From: an uncultured bacterium
GTDB lineage: Bacteria > Bacillota > Clostridia > Oscillospirales > Acutalibacteraceae
Direction of reading: 5' to 3'
Length of the DNA stretch: 64,000 nt
Assembly (NCBI GenBank): GCA_949283655.1
Contig: CASDTH010000003.1
Coordinates: forward strand, 124,001-188,000
Below the pieces are notes generated by a model that was not told where the DNA came from, searched no databases, and saw only the letters and a list, made by a program, of their open reading frames with translations. Below are positions 17,470-26,583 of this stretch, one piece after another (position 1 is the stretch's first letter; each line of letters starts with the position of its first letter). Made by a program: the position numbers and the translations under genes.

Positions 17470-19622
17470 ATGTCTTTCCTCCCTATTTCCGGCGCCCGCA
17501 GCACATACCAGCGATAGGACATGGCGGGCAGCGCAATTTGCATGGTAATATTTCCGTTTGTATCAATGCGGTAGCTGACAGGAGCATTATCCTCCTGTGA
17601 GACACAGATTGTGTGCTGGGTCGGCTCCGCATTCTGCAAGGGCGGAATGGGCCGGTCTACAACCTTCTCGTCGGTTATAAAGGTACGCTTTGAGCCATCG
17701 CGGGCCTTGATAACCAAAGGCGCAATTTCTTCCCCATAAAGTGGATAGGAAACATCACAGTTTTTCGTGTTTTCAAAGGGGGCGGGCGGAGTGGATAGAC
17801 CCGTCAGCCCAGTATAATACACCGGCAGCGTAATGTCCTCCGTGCGGTCGCTATCCGTCTGGTTAAAGAACATCACAAATCCGCGTACAGGCCCATAAGG
17901 CAGCTGATTCATAATGGCATCTATGCAGGTTGTCCGATCCGGCTTTTCGGGGTCGATGCGCGGGGGCATAAAGTGAACCGTAATGCCGTTGAGCACTTGG
18001 CGGTATTTTTGAAAGATAGCAACCCATTTTTGAAAGATTTTTTTCCCGGTTTGAGAATCGTAAACGCGCTTTCCTCGGATGGTGGGCCAAACCCCGCTGG
18101 CCGTAATCTGCGCCAGAGCCCAGTCAAATGCAAAGGCGTTTTTGTCAGTTGGGAAAAACATGGCCTCCTTGCCGCCACCATGATACACATTCAGCGGCAA
18201 AAATCCCCACCCCTGCGAGGGGTTTTTATCAAAGGTACCCTTGTAATAATAAATACGGGAGGTAATCAGCTGCTCCAAACGCTTTTCAGAAAATGCAATC
18301 TCTTCATACCCCACGCCACAGCGGTTGCTGCCATTTAAAAAATGCCAATCCGGCGCATTGATGTAAATGCCACGCTGCTTCAACTCTCGATACCAGTCCA
18401 CCACTGCCCCCTTCCATTGATGATACTGGGAATCTGTGAAATCCTCGTGGCAATGTGTCTTCCCACCCGCGCACAGGAGCATCCCATAAGGGCCGTCGAT
18501 TTCAACGGCATCTGCCCCAGTTTGGTCAATAAAGCGAAGCACATTGCGCATATATTGCCGGGACCAATCGGTCGCAAGGCAGCGGCAAATGTGGCTACCG
18601 TCGTGATTGAGCGCCTCATCGCCTTTGACGGGGCGGTAATTTTTCACGTAGGCAAGCGTGTAGGCGCCCATCCGGATTCCCTTTTCATGGCCGTAATCAT
18701 AAGCTTTTTTAATACGCCGAAGGTAACGTGCGCTATCACTCTCCATATTCACACCGGAGCCGAAAGACTGAATCACCATTTCCAGCCCTACCTCCGCACA
18801 CTGATCCACCGCCTTGCGGATCGCGCGGCTGCTGTTTGCAATCAGATGGAAAAACAACACCTGATCGGTGCACCAGGGCGCGATACGGCGGTACATCTCC
18901 TTGACCTCGATCAGCCGGTGCTCATAATACGCCGCTGTGAAAAGCAGCTCATAGGCGCAAATAGAAGCGGCCTCTTCGCCCGGCGCAAGGGTTACATTCA
19001 TACGGTAAAGCGGCGCGACCTCTAAGATATCATAGCGGTAGCGCGCATAGTTCTTTGCGTATTTGGCAAGCTCCAGCCCCAAAAACTGCGTGGTGGAATC
19101 ATAATCGCTATCTATAAACAGCATATCGCGGTTCTGCGTGACGCACATCACATCAACGGCAATGTTATCTATGATAATAGCCTCTTTTGAAAGATTTTTT
19201 GCGGTGATCCGCTTCATCAGCACAGGCATGCCGTCGTACATCTCATATCGCACCGTCAAGCTGAGCGGAAGCTCCTTGCCGGTGTAGCAAAGCTCGACCG
19301 CCTTGCCCGGAGGCGGATATGGACCCGTATAAGTCATCGTAGCCGCCCTACGGAACGGCACACGCTCTTCGCAGGGAACAAGCCGAAGCGCTGAAAACAC
19401 AAAATCATCCGCGTCATAAAGCTGCCCGCCGGCCGAAAGCTGAAAACCGCTATGGGGCTTGGTGATAAGCTCTGTCTCTGTTTGCACGTTCAAAAAGGAT
19501 ACTGTCTTGCAGCCCCGCGTTTCAATTTCGCGGCGGATCAATCCATTTTCCAGGCGAACGATCCCTGCTGTGTGCGTAATAACGGACGGCTCCTTGACAG
19601 GATGCACAACCCAATCCTTCAT
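17466..19622 (-). CDS. Putative glycoside hydrolase, clan GH-D-like (alpha-galactosidase-like) fold, family uncertain
   Basis: 718 aa. Residues 1-240 look like the beta-rich N-terminal domain of GH36-like enzymes. Residues about 265-560 look like a TIM barrel, with candidate acidic residues in Ala-Val-Glu-Ile-Asp-Gly-Pro-Tyr-Gly and His-Cys-His-Glu-Asp-Phe-Thr-Asp-Ser. A C-terminal beta domain follows. I do not recognise a defined CAZy family. The ATG at 19622 follows an AGGAGG site. The frame is open to 19781, but that part precedes the ribosome site. There is no signal peptide. It lies 95 bases after the GH39 gene and is translationally coupled to the GH109-like gene. The substrate presumably fits the other hemicellulose or mixed-glycan enzymes of the operon. 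Confidence 0.6.
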   Translation of the reverse strand: MKDWVVHPVKEPSVITHTAGIVRLENGLIRREIETRGCKTVSFLNVQTETELITKPHSGFQLSAGGQLYDADDFVFSALRLVPCEERVPFRRAATMTYTGPYPPPGKAVELCYTGKELPLSLTVRYEMYDGMPVLMKRITAKNLSKEAIIIDNIAVDVMCVTQNRDMLFIDSDYDSTTQFLGLELAKYAKNYARYRYDILEVAPLYRMNVTLAPGEEAASICAYELLFTAAYYEHRLIEVKEMYRRIAPWCTDQVLFFHLIANSSRAIRKAVDQCAEVGLEMVIQSFGSGVNMESDSARYLRRIKKAYDYGHEKGIRMGAYTLAYVKNYRPVKGDEALNHDGSHICRCLATDWSRQYMRNVLRFIDQTGADAVEIDGPYGMLLCAGGKTHCHEDFTDSQYHQWKGAVVDWYRELKQRGIYINAPDWHFLNGSNRCGVGYEEIAFSEKRLEQLITSRIYYYKGTFDKNPSQGWGFLPLNVYHGGGKEAMFFPTDKNAFAFDWALAQITASGVWPTIRGKRVYDSQTGKKIFQKWVAIFQKYRQVLNGITVHFMPPRIDPEKPDRTTCIDAIMNQLPYGPVRGFVMFFNQTDSDRTEDITLPVYYTGLTGLSTPPAPFENTKNCDVSYPLYGEEIAPLVIKARDGSKRTFITDEKVVDRPIPPLQNAEPTQHTICVSQEDNAPVSYRIDTNGNITMQIALPAMSYRWYVLRAPEIGRKDI

Positions 19623-19717
19623 AAATAAAACCTCCTGTTTCTCATAACGTCTGACAGCTGTGCTACATCGTTCGCTTCTGCTCCGGTAACGAATGCGTGC
19701 AGCCTGCTCCCGAAGGA

Positions 19718-21271
19718 TCAGCTCTTGCACAGTTTGATGAGCGCAACCTCGTTTTCCTCCAATACCAGATGGATAGCACATGCATCATTCTCACAGTTCA
19801 GCTGCAACGATTCACACGACGGCTCTGACGTTTTTTGGATATAAGCGAGCTCGCCTTTTGACAGTACGGGCGGCTTTCCTATGTTTTCCCACAGCTTAAC
19901 GGGGTTTCCGCTATGGCTGTTAATTCGCTGTACCTGTGCATTGAAAAAACCAGGCGAATGCTTCACGGTCAGCATAACAGTGTATTGTCGCTTTACATCT
20001 TCAAAATTTTGAGCATAAAGCATTAGAAAAATATCTCCGTTATCCGCTCGAAATGCCGCAAGTTCAACCTCTCGATTGGCCACAGGCAAACAGTAACGGG
20101 TATTTGGAAGCTGGTTTAGCAATTTAAAAGCCCAAAACGCAGGCTTTTTTATCCCATCGACTGTTAAAAGCCCGAAGCCACCGCAAAATGGATCTGAAAA
20201 GAAAAATAATTCTTCAAAGATATCCGAAAAAGTCCAATAACTTGATCCATCTACAATGCCTTGATAGTCGAGTACCGTTTTCACCAGAAAGGATGATGCA
20301 CGTGTTGTATCGTGGATAGCGGCGACACAGTTGGAGCTTATGCTCCATTCGGTATAAAAAAGAGGAAGATTTCCAACCTCACTGCGCGCACGCTCTGCCT
20401 CCCTGAAAAGATATCCTTTTAATTCATCAGTAAAATCATTACAAGTGTCAAATACAGGCTGTAAAAGCGCACGCATTGATACATGTGCATTGCCTGCCTT
20501 CAGATTTTTAATTTTCTTTAACCGTTTGCGATTTATTGAGTGGCCAAGCTCATCCGTGGGATATTGGTGTGTAGAAACAAAATCCACCGGTACATTTTCA
20601 CGTTTACAAAAATTTAAAAATTCTGTTATGCAACTGCTTCTGGCTGTGGCAGGCCCACCCACCATAAGCTCGGAATCCACACTTTTAATCGCCTGAACTG
20701 TTAAGGCATACAGCCGGTAATAATCCTGCATGCTCCCTTTAAAAAAGCAGGAAAGATTCGGTTCATTCCATACCTCAAAATACCAGCTGCGCACTTCCTT
20801 GGCGCCATATCTGCTGATCAAGAAGCGTATAAATTCACGGATAAAATCCTGCCATTCATTTATTCTTTTCGGCAGTGTAACATTTCCCTTGTAAGCAAAC
20901 ACTGTTTTTCTCCCGGAAGCCAGCGCTGAAGGCATAAAACCAATTTCTACAAAAGGCCTGATCCCGATTTTAAGAAGTTGGTCATAAATCTTTGCGATTT
21001 GATAAAAACTATATATCTTGATGCAACTGCGCTTAGGCACCGGAAGATAGTCACCAATCCGTTGGCAAACATGCATATCATCATTGAAAATACCGTGAAA
21101 GCGCACCCGCTCTATCCCAAGCTCATCATGCACGATGCGCAGCTGCTCCATGTAATCAGTGCGATGGGCCAGCGCAGCGTGTCCGCTTCCAATGCAAAAT
21201 TGCCAATTTTTAGACACGGTGCGAACTTCTCCGTTGTAATCCATTACAAACGAAACTGAATTCCTGTCCAT
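19718..21271 (-). CDS. GH39-family glycosidase (beta-xylosidase type)
   Basis: 517 aa, normal GH39 length. GH39 enzymes are retaining beta-xylosidases or alpha-L-iduronidases with a TIM barrel and a small beta-sandwich. The acid/base is Glu170 in Phe-Glu-Val-Trp-Asn-Glu-Pro-Asn. The likely nucleophile is Glu308 in Phe-Tyr-Thr-Glu-Trp-Ser. The C-terminal beta region spans about 400-517. No signal peptide is present, so it acts in the cytoplasm. It is somewhat more AT-rich than its neighbours. The start has GAGATGAGG upstream. With GH3 and GH35 enzymes nearby, a xylose- or galactose-bearing oligosaccharide is the likely substrate. Confidence 0.85.
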   Translation of the reverse strand: MDRNSVSFVMDYNGEVRTVSKNWQFCIGSGHAALAHRTDYMEQLRIVHDELGIERVRFHGIFNDDMHVCQRIGDYLPVPKRSCIKIYSFYQIAKIYDQLLKIGIRPFVEIGFMPSALASGRKTVFAYKGNVTLPKRINEWQDFIREFIRFLISRYGAKEVRSWYFEVWNEPNLSCFFKGSMQDYYRLYALTVQAIKSVDSELMVGGPATARSSCITEFLNFCKRENVPVDFVSTHQYPTDELGHSINRKRLKKIKNLKAGNAHVSMRALLQPVFDTCNDFTDELKGYLFREAERARSEVGNLPLFYTEWSISSNCVAAIHDTTRASSFLVKTVLDYQGIVDGSSYWTFSDIFEELFFFSDPFCGGFGLLTVDGIKKPAFWAFKLLNQLPNTRYCLPVANREVELAAFRADNGDIFLMLYAQNFEDVKRQYTVMLTVKHSPGFFNAQVQRINSHSGNPVKLWENIGKPPVLSKGELAYIQKTSEPSCESLQLNCENDACAIHLVLEENEVALIKLCKS

Positions 21272-21356
21272 GCTTTTGACCTCATCTCCATCACCTATGA
21301 CTGGGCAAATGGGCGCAAATAAGCGTGCTTCTCTCTACAATGCGCCGGCCCTGTGT

Positions 21357-23132
21357 TTACCGAAAGACCGGATGATCAATGATCTCAACACATGGCTTTT
21401 GACACTTCTCCAGTTCTAAGACGACAATCTCGTTTGTCTCCTTCAGCCACACGCCGGGCAGATACAGTGTATGCTGAGGCCCTACGTTCCAATACCGGCC
21501 AAGGTTCATGCCATTGACAAAAACATATCCTTTGGTAAAACCGTCCAAACGGATAAAGCAGTCGGCTTTTGACGACGCAGGGAATACGCCCCTGAGATAA
21601 GCAGGGTACTGGCTGGCGCCGTCATAAACAAGTTTGCCAAGGTTTTCAACAGGCAGGGTATAAATATCAAAATCATATACATACTGCTCGCCAATACAGA
21701 CATTTGCAAGCCCCTTGCGGTCATAAATTTGTTTGTTGAAATTGATACGCCCCATCCCTTCAACCAGGATATCGATCTCCACTTTTCCGCAAAAGGCCGG
21801 GATGGGAAAACGGAAGCTCTCCAAGGCCTGAACGCCGTGCTTGCGCTGCTGCTTAGTTAATGGAAGGCTGCGGTCATATTTGCCGGCCAATTTACGGTTC
21901 ACATACACATAGGCAATATCATGAACGCCATCCGCAAAGATGGAGGTATCCGGATAATCCCCCTCAATTTCAGTATGGTACAGAATCAAACCGTGCTGCT
22001 GGCCGTAATGCTCCATATAATGTGGAATATGGTCAAAATAATGTGTGCCGATATTCTTGACATTCGCGGCCAAAGAGGCAGTTTCTCCAAGCGCAACCGA
22101 GCCGATTTTTTGTGTTTGCGGGCGTGGTGGAAGCGGAGGATCGATCCCTTGCTTTTTACACAAAGCCTCACGCATGGCGAAATATTTTGGCGTATAATCC
22201 CCGTACTCATTGAGCGGAGCATCGTAATCATAGCTTGTGGTAGTAGGCTGATAAAAACCGTCATAGTTTGCGCCCGCCATACAGCCAAAATTTGTTCCCC
22301 CATGAAACATGTAAAAATTAAAATTGGCGTCTTCTTCAAAAAACTGCTGCAGAATTTTTGAAAACGTCCTTCTGGACCAAGCCGCTGCGGAATGATGATG
22401 CTTCTCGCGGAAATGATCAAACCAACCGCACCACATTTCTCCGCACATCAGAGGTTTCTCCGGCTGATATTCCCGCAAATCATGAAAGCTGCTTTGCGGG
22501 AATCCTCCAAAATTCACCACTTTAAACTCCTCAGGCAAGCTACCGCCGGATAAATGATATTTGCTCTCACCGTCAGAAGTGAATAAAGGCACATCAATCC
22601 CATTTTGGCGTATCAGGTCTCGCAAATAGGAGAGATACTTTTTATCCCGGCCGTAACTCCCATATTCATTTTCAATCTGCATCATGATCACAGGGCCGCC
22701 ATGTGAAACCTGAAGCGGCGCCAACCTGGGCAGCAGCTCATCGAAATACCGCTTTACCAGGGAGAGATAGGGCTCACTGTAACAGCGCAGGCGAATCCCC
22801 TCATATTTTAGAAGCCAGGCCGGGAAACCACCGAAATCCCACTCCGCGCAAATATAAGGCCCGGGGCGGACAATGACATACAACCCGATCTCCTGTGCCG
22901 TCCGGATAAATCGGAACACATCGGCTTGCCCCTCAAAGCACCACCGCTCCTCCTCCGGCTGATGTACGTTCCAAGCCACATAGGTTTCCACCGTATTGAA
23001 GCCAGCAGCTTTCAGCTTTTCCAGACGGTCGCGCCAGTATTCGTGCGGCACTCGGAAATAATGAATCGCTCCAGAATAAACATTTACTTTTTTATTGTCT
23101 AAATAAAAATTTTTCCCGCGGATTTCAAACAT
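21357..23132 (-). CDS. GH35 beta-galactosidase
   Basis: 591 aa, the short bacterial GH35 form. It releases terminal beta-galactose. The TIM barrel (about 10-320) has Gly-Pro-Tyr-Ile-Cys-Ala-Glu-Trp near 91-98. The acid/base lies in Gln-Ile-Glu-Asn-Glu-Tyr-Gly (Glu156), and the nucleophile is Glu232 in Met-Cys-Gly-Glu-Met-Trp. Tandem beta domains follow. No export signal is present. The start overlaps the end of the preceding gene by eight bases, so the two are probably coupled. It is 85 bases ahead of the GH39 gene. Confidence 0.92.
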   Translation of the reverse strand: MFEIRGKNFYLDNKKVNVYSGAIHYFRVPHEYWRDRLEKLKAAGFNTVETYVAWNVHQPEEERWCFEGQADVFRFIRTAQEIGLYVIVRPGPYICAEWDFGGFPAWLLKYEGIRLRCYSEPYLSLVKRYFDELLPRLAPLQVSHGGPVIMMQIENEYGSYGRDKKYLSYLRDLIRQNGIDVPLFTSDGESKYHLSGGSLPEEFKVVNFGGFPQSSFHDLREYQPEKPLMCGEMWCGWFDHFREKHHHSAAAWSRRTFSKILQQFFEEDANFNFYMFHGGTNFGCMAGANYDGFYQPTTTSYDYDAPLNEYGDYTPKYFAMREALCKKQGIDPPLPPRPQTQKIGSVALGETASLAANVKNIGTHYFDHIPHYMEHYGQQHGLILYHTEIEGDYPDTSIFADGVHDIAYVYVNRKLAGKYDRSLPLTKQQRKHGVQALESFRFPIPAFCGKVEIDILVEGMGRINFNKQIYDRKGLANVCIGEQYVYDFDIYTLPVENLGKLVYDGASQYPAYLRGVFPASSKADCFIRLDGFTKGYVFVNGMNLGRYWNVGPQHTLYLPGVWLKETNEIVVLELEKCQKPCVEIIDHPVFR

Positions 23133-25434
23133 AAGATCCTCTCCTGTTGCATGATATTTGGAGCGTTTCCCCTGATTTCAGAAAGATGGTCTGCACCGGC
23201 AAAGCGTTTCCCGGCGGCATTGGGCAACCAGCTGAAGCGGAATCCTCAATAAAAATGCGGTACGCAGCGCCATACTCCGTGGGGTTGTGAAGCACCAGTG
23301 TAAGCGCCTGCTCCGACTTGCTTTGGATAGAGCACGTAATATGATCCATGGTAAAGCAAAGCCCTGTGTCGGGTTGAATATAGACAGCCGGGATCTCCAG
23401 ATAGGTCAGCATTGCAGAAACCTCGCACCAGCAGGAACCGAGCGGGATCTCGCCGACGTTATTTGTTCCCTCCCAATCGGAAAGGTTCACCCGCTCATTG
23501 ATGCGGCCTACCGGGTTACAAATGGCATCGTGCAGCGGTGCAAGCAGCTTTTTTAGCCCTCTGCTTTTCGAAGAAAGGGCGGTTAACAACCGGACATACT
23601 GCCGGATCATCAGCTTATGTAAATGGGCGGGACCATTGTGCCAGACGTAGCTTGCGTATATTGGCTGCTCTGGGGTACTCACATACTGTGTAATATTATG
23701 TGAGATGTCCTTAAGCAGCTCCAGATAAGCGAGATTCCCCGTCGCGCGGTAGAGGTGCAGCAGCGACTCCCCTGACATGGTGCATATCCCCGGCGCGGCG
23801 TGCTTATTCTGTACGCTTGCCCAGACCGCCCCTGTAGTAGCCACCCCACGCGCAAAAAGCTGCGTATCGCTCCGGTAAGCATAATCATAGCCGACGCACC
23901 AGCTCGCGCAGAGCGAAGCGGTATCCTTGGCATAGCCCAGCCATTTTCTCAAGTGTGTGGAGCGGTAGAGGAGCACATAGCTCTCCAAAAGAGCAAAGGC
24001 TGATTCGCTATCCGGGCAAGATAGAATCTCCCCCGGCCCACCTGTGGAAAACCCTTTCGCGATATAATCGCGATAATAGCACTCGCCAATTCTTGACGCC
24101 GTTTCAAGGTAGCTTTCCTTATCAAAAAGAGTTGCGCAAAGCACCAGCCCACCGCATACCAGGCCGCCGCTTGCCGAGCCCGAAACATACGGCTTCCCGC
24201 GCTCTATATCGATAAACTGCCCGATCTCCCCATTTTTTTCATAGAAGAGGATAAAGGCATCTGCCAATCTTTTTAAGCCATCCCACCAGATTTCGGGAAA
24301 CTGATCTCCCTTCTCCCGCAGCAAAAGCAACAGCTTTGCAATATAATAGAGGGCGTCCGCGTTTTTCCGGCTCATGACAATCTGCTTGTTTTCCGGCTTT
24401 AAATCATCGCCGTACACTTGCCCATCACAAAAAATCCCATATAAGAAACCGCTTGTATGCTGCAAGGTTTGGAATACAAAATCAAGCGTCCGGCGGCTTT
24501 TCTCCTTTGTCTCCTCACCACCGATCAAAAGCCCCGGCAGGGTATTCATTGCCCCGCCTACCCAACCGGTCTGCCATTGGCGAAAAATACCGGATTTTGC
24601 CTCAGAGGAGGTGTAAAATCCAAACTCTGCCTGCCAGTTACGGTGATTATACTTCTGCTCAATCAGCTCAAAGGCATAATGCCATGGGACACGGTTAGGA
24701 TGGCTGCGCGGCAATGTATTGTGTTGACGGTATTGGAAGAATTGGTTGAGAAATTCGCAAACACTGCCGCAGGGGAAGCGGTATTCACAATAGGAAAACG
24801 TAATATGGTCGCCTTCCCTGAGTACGGCAGCCATATCGTCTGACTTCTCATGCGTAGTACACATCGCATATTTCTCCGGCATACGGACGCAGGGAGACGA
24901 CAGAATAAACGTTACGGATTTGGAATCCGCCCCTTCCTGTACGGTAACGCCAAAGTTCCCCCATTCATTCCCCTGCTCGAAAAACACCAGGTATCCCATC
25001 GATTTTTCCGCCGAGTAATATCCCACACAGGGAATGGATAGATCGCCGGCGTTGAGCTGTGCACAGCCGCCGCCCCCCTCTTTTAATCTGGGGACATCAG
25101 AGAGCACCGTTTGCCCCTTATAAAGCCGGGCCTCCTCCTTGGTCAGCATAGGCGGATATGGTTTGGGGAGGCTTTTAAAACGGTTCCCACGATAGAGGGC
25201 GGCAGGAGCAAAAATATAATCCGCTTTCCCCTCCGATTCCTCAAGTACCAACCGCACGGCCGCCCTGTGGGGAATCTTTTTATGCACCGACAAAACAGCC
25301 TGTATCTTTAAGCCCCACTCCCCCTGTGGCTGCGTTTGTTCATGGACTGTAAAAAAGCCATTTCGTGATGCATTTGTTTCTTCCAAAACCGTATGATCCT
25401 CTGCATATTGTAAAACAGAAAAAGCTTTCATCAC
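23125..25434 (-). CDS. Uncharacterised protein with a predicted alpha/alpha-barrel, probable glycosidase
   Basis: 769 aa. I cannot place it in a named family. The first 230 residues look beta-rich. Residues about 240-640 show the spaced amphipathic helices of an (alpha/alpha)6 barrel, with acidic and aromatic patches such as Cys-Pro-Asp-Ser-Glu-Ser-Ala-Phe near 475 and Trp-His-Asn-Gly-Pro-Ala-His near 615. The last 70 residues form a small beta domain. There is no signal peptide. It is the second gene of the operon, 13 bases after the LacI-family regulator and overlapping the GH35 gene, so it probably acts on the same glycan as a hydrolase or a lyase. Confidence 0.6.
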   Translation of the reverse strand: MMKAFSVLQYAEDHTVLEETNASRNGFFTVHEQTQPQGEWGLKIQAVLSVHKKIPHRAAVRLVLEESEGKADYIFAPAALYRGNRFKSLPKPYPPMLTKEEARLYKGQTVLSDVPRLKEGGGGCAQLNAGDLSIPCVGYYSAEKSMGYLVFFEQGNEWGNFGVTVQEGADSKSVTFILSSPCVRMPEKYAMCTTHEKSDDMAAVLREGDHITFSYCEYRFPCGSVCEFLNQFFQYRQHNTLPRSHPNRVPWHYAFELIEQKYNHRNWQAEFGFYTSSEAKSGIFRQWQTGWVGGAMNTLPGLLIGGEETKEKSRRTLDFVFQTLQHTSGFLYGIFCDGQVYGDDLKPENKQIVMSRKNADALYYIAKLLLLLREKGDQFPEIWWDGLKRLADAFILFYEKNGEIGQFIDIERGKPYVSGSASGGLVCGGLVLCATLFDKESYLETASRIGECYYRDYIAKGFSTGGPGEILSCPDSESAFALLESYVLLYRSTHLRKWLGYAKDTASLCASWCVGYDYAYRSDTQLFARGVATTGAVWASVQNKHAAPGICTMSGESLLHLYRATGNLAYLELLKDISHNITQYVSTPEQPIYASYVWHNGPAHLHKLMIRQYVRLLTALSSKSRGLKKLLAPLHDAICNPVGRINERVNLSDWEGTNNVGEIPLGSCWCEVSAMLTYLEIPAVYIQPDTGLCFTMDHITCSIQSKSEQALTLVLHNPTEYGAAYRIFIEDSASAGCPMPPGNALPVQTIFLKSGETLQISCNRRGSYV

Positions 25435-25447
25435 TCCACCTCACAGA

Positions 25448-26461
25448 TTACAGCGATTGATCGACTTTAATTGAAAGATCCGTATAAATGGGATGCTTTA
25501 CATCCTTTTTCAATATGATCTTTTCAAATAGGACCTTGATTGCCAGGTAGCCCTGCTCAAAAGGCTGCTGGCAAATGGTCGCAAGCACCTCTCCGCTGCG
25601 CAGTGCATCGCGTGTTACCGGAACATCGTCAAAGGCGCATGCCTTCACCGTATGGCTATGCTCCTTTAATGCCAGAAGCGTGCCCTTCACACCGGCGGCA
25701 GTGATATATACAAAATCAATCTCCGGATGTTCTTTTAGGGCTGCCCGCATGGCATGAAATGCAGTGGAATCATCGTCATTGCTCTCTGAAATTCCAATGA
25801 GCTCAATGGATGGATAGGTCCGCTCTAACACAGCGCGGATCCCCTCAACACGCTGCGCATGTCCCTTATGCTGCGAACTGCCCGTCATAATATAAAGCCG
25901 GGCGTTCCCGTTTGAAAAAAGCCCAGTTAAACGCCCGGCAATCCGGCCGCTTTTCAAATAATCGCACCCGACATATATCGCATTTTCGATCCCTTCCAGC
26001 TCGCTGGAGAGCATCACAACGTTTACGCCTCGTGCCTGAAGGGCGCGTATTTTGGCCGCCACACGCGGATTGCAAATGGGAGTTAAAACAAGCTGAGAGA
26101 TATTCTCCGGCAATGCCTCCAGTAAGCGGAGCAAATCATCAGCTTGATAGCCCTTCCATTCAGAGAGCGTGATTTCAAACCCGTAGCTAGCAAAATCCTC
26201 CTGCGCGGCAAAAATCCCGGCCTTTACATCGTCAAAAAAGGGGTTGCCGGAGCTGTTCAGGATAACGCATACCTTGATCGGTTTACCGGAATAGACAAGA
26301 GCCTTGCCGATAATATTGGGCTTATAAGCATGCTGTTTGGCAATTTCGAGAATACGCGCCTTCGTTTTTTCACTGACGCCGGGCCGCCCCTTCAGCGCGC
26401 GATCCACCGTGCCCCGGCTAACGCCTGCGAGCTGTGCAATCTCCTTTGCCGTGATGGCCAT
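25448..26461 (-). CDS. LacI-family transcriptional regulator of the glycan locus
   Basis: 337 aa. The N-terminal helix-turn-helix (residues about 4-26, Thr-Ala-Lys-Glu-Ile-Ala-Gln-Leu-Ala-Gly-Val-Ser) and hinge helix are followed by a two-lobed periplasmic-binding-protein-like sensor domain (about 60-335) of the ribose-binding type. The ATG at 26461 is preferred over upstream starts because LacI proteins begin a few residues before this helix and AGGGGGA lies upstream. It is the first gene of the minus-strand operon and is read away from the GH3 gene. It probably represses both transcripts through the palindrome at 26514-26529 and is released by a sugar from the glycan. Confidence 0.92.
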   Translation of the reverse strand: MAITAKEIAQLAGVSRGTVDRALKGRPGVSEKTKARILEIAKQHAYKPNIIGKALVYSGKPIKVCVILNSSGNPFFDDVKAGIFAAQEDFASYGFEITLSEWKGYQADDLLRLLEALPENISQLVLTPICNPRVAAKIRALQARGVNVVMLSSELEGIENAIYVGCDYLKSGRIAGRLTGLFSNGNARLYIMTGSSQHKGHAQRVEGIRAVLERTYPSIELIGISESNDDDSTAFHAMRAALKEHPEIDFVYITAAGVKGTLLALKEHSHTVKACAFDDVPVTRDALRSGEVLATICQQPFEQGYLAIKVLFEKIILKKDVKHPIYTDLSIKVDQSL

Positions 26462-26474
26462 TTTACCGTCCCCC

Positions 26475-26503
26475 TTGCTTTCCCCTACTGGCAATGTTAT
26501 AAT
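26475..26503 (+). promoter_or_regulatory. Promoter of the GH3 gene
   Basis: TTGCTT (26475-26480) and a perfect TATAAT (26498-26503) are 17 bases apart, giving a start near 26510. It lies between the regulator's ATG and the operator, and the regulator's own transcript runs across it in the opposite direction. Confidence 0.75.
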
Positions 26504-26513
26504 GATTGCAGTT

Positions 26514-26529
26514 ACGTGCACGAGCACGT
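26514..26529. promoter_or_regulatory. LacI-type operator shared by the divergent glycan genes
   Basis: ACGTGCACGAGCACGT has perfect 6-bp arms and a central CG, typical for LacI-family proteins. It lies just downstream of both predicted transcription starts (about 26510 on plus and 26535 on minus), so one bound repressor would block both. The adjacent regulator gene is the obvious candidate to bind it. Confidence 0.72.
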
Positions 26530-26541
26530 TTTGCTTTTTCA

Positions 26542-26571
26542 ATTATATAATGCGGAAAAGCCGGTTGTCAA
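26542..26571 (-). promoter_or_regulatory. Promoter of the regulator-led glycan operon
   Basis: On the minus strand a perfect TTGACA (26571-26566) and a perfect TATAAT (26547-26542) are separated by 18 bases, one more than ideal. The -35 box overlaps the start of the GH3 ribosome site on the other strand. Confidence 0.75.
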
Positions 26572-26583
26572 GGAGGAAAAGAA

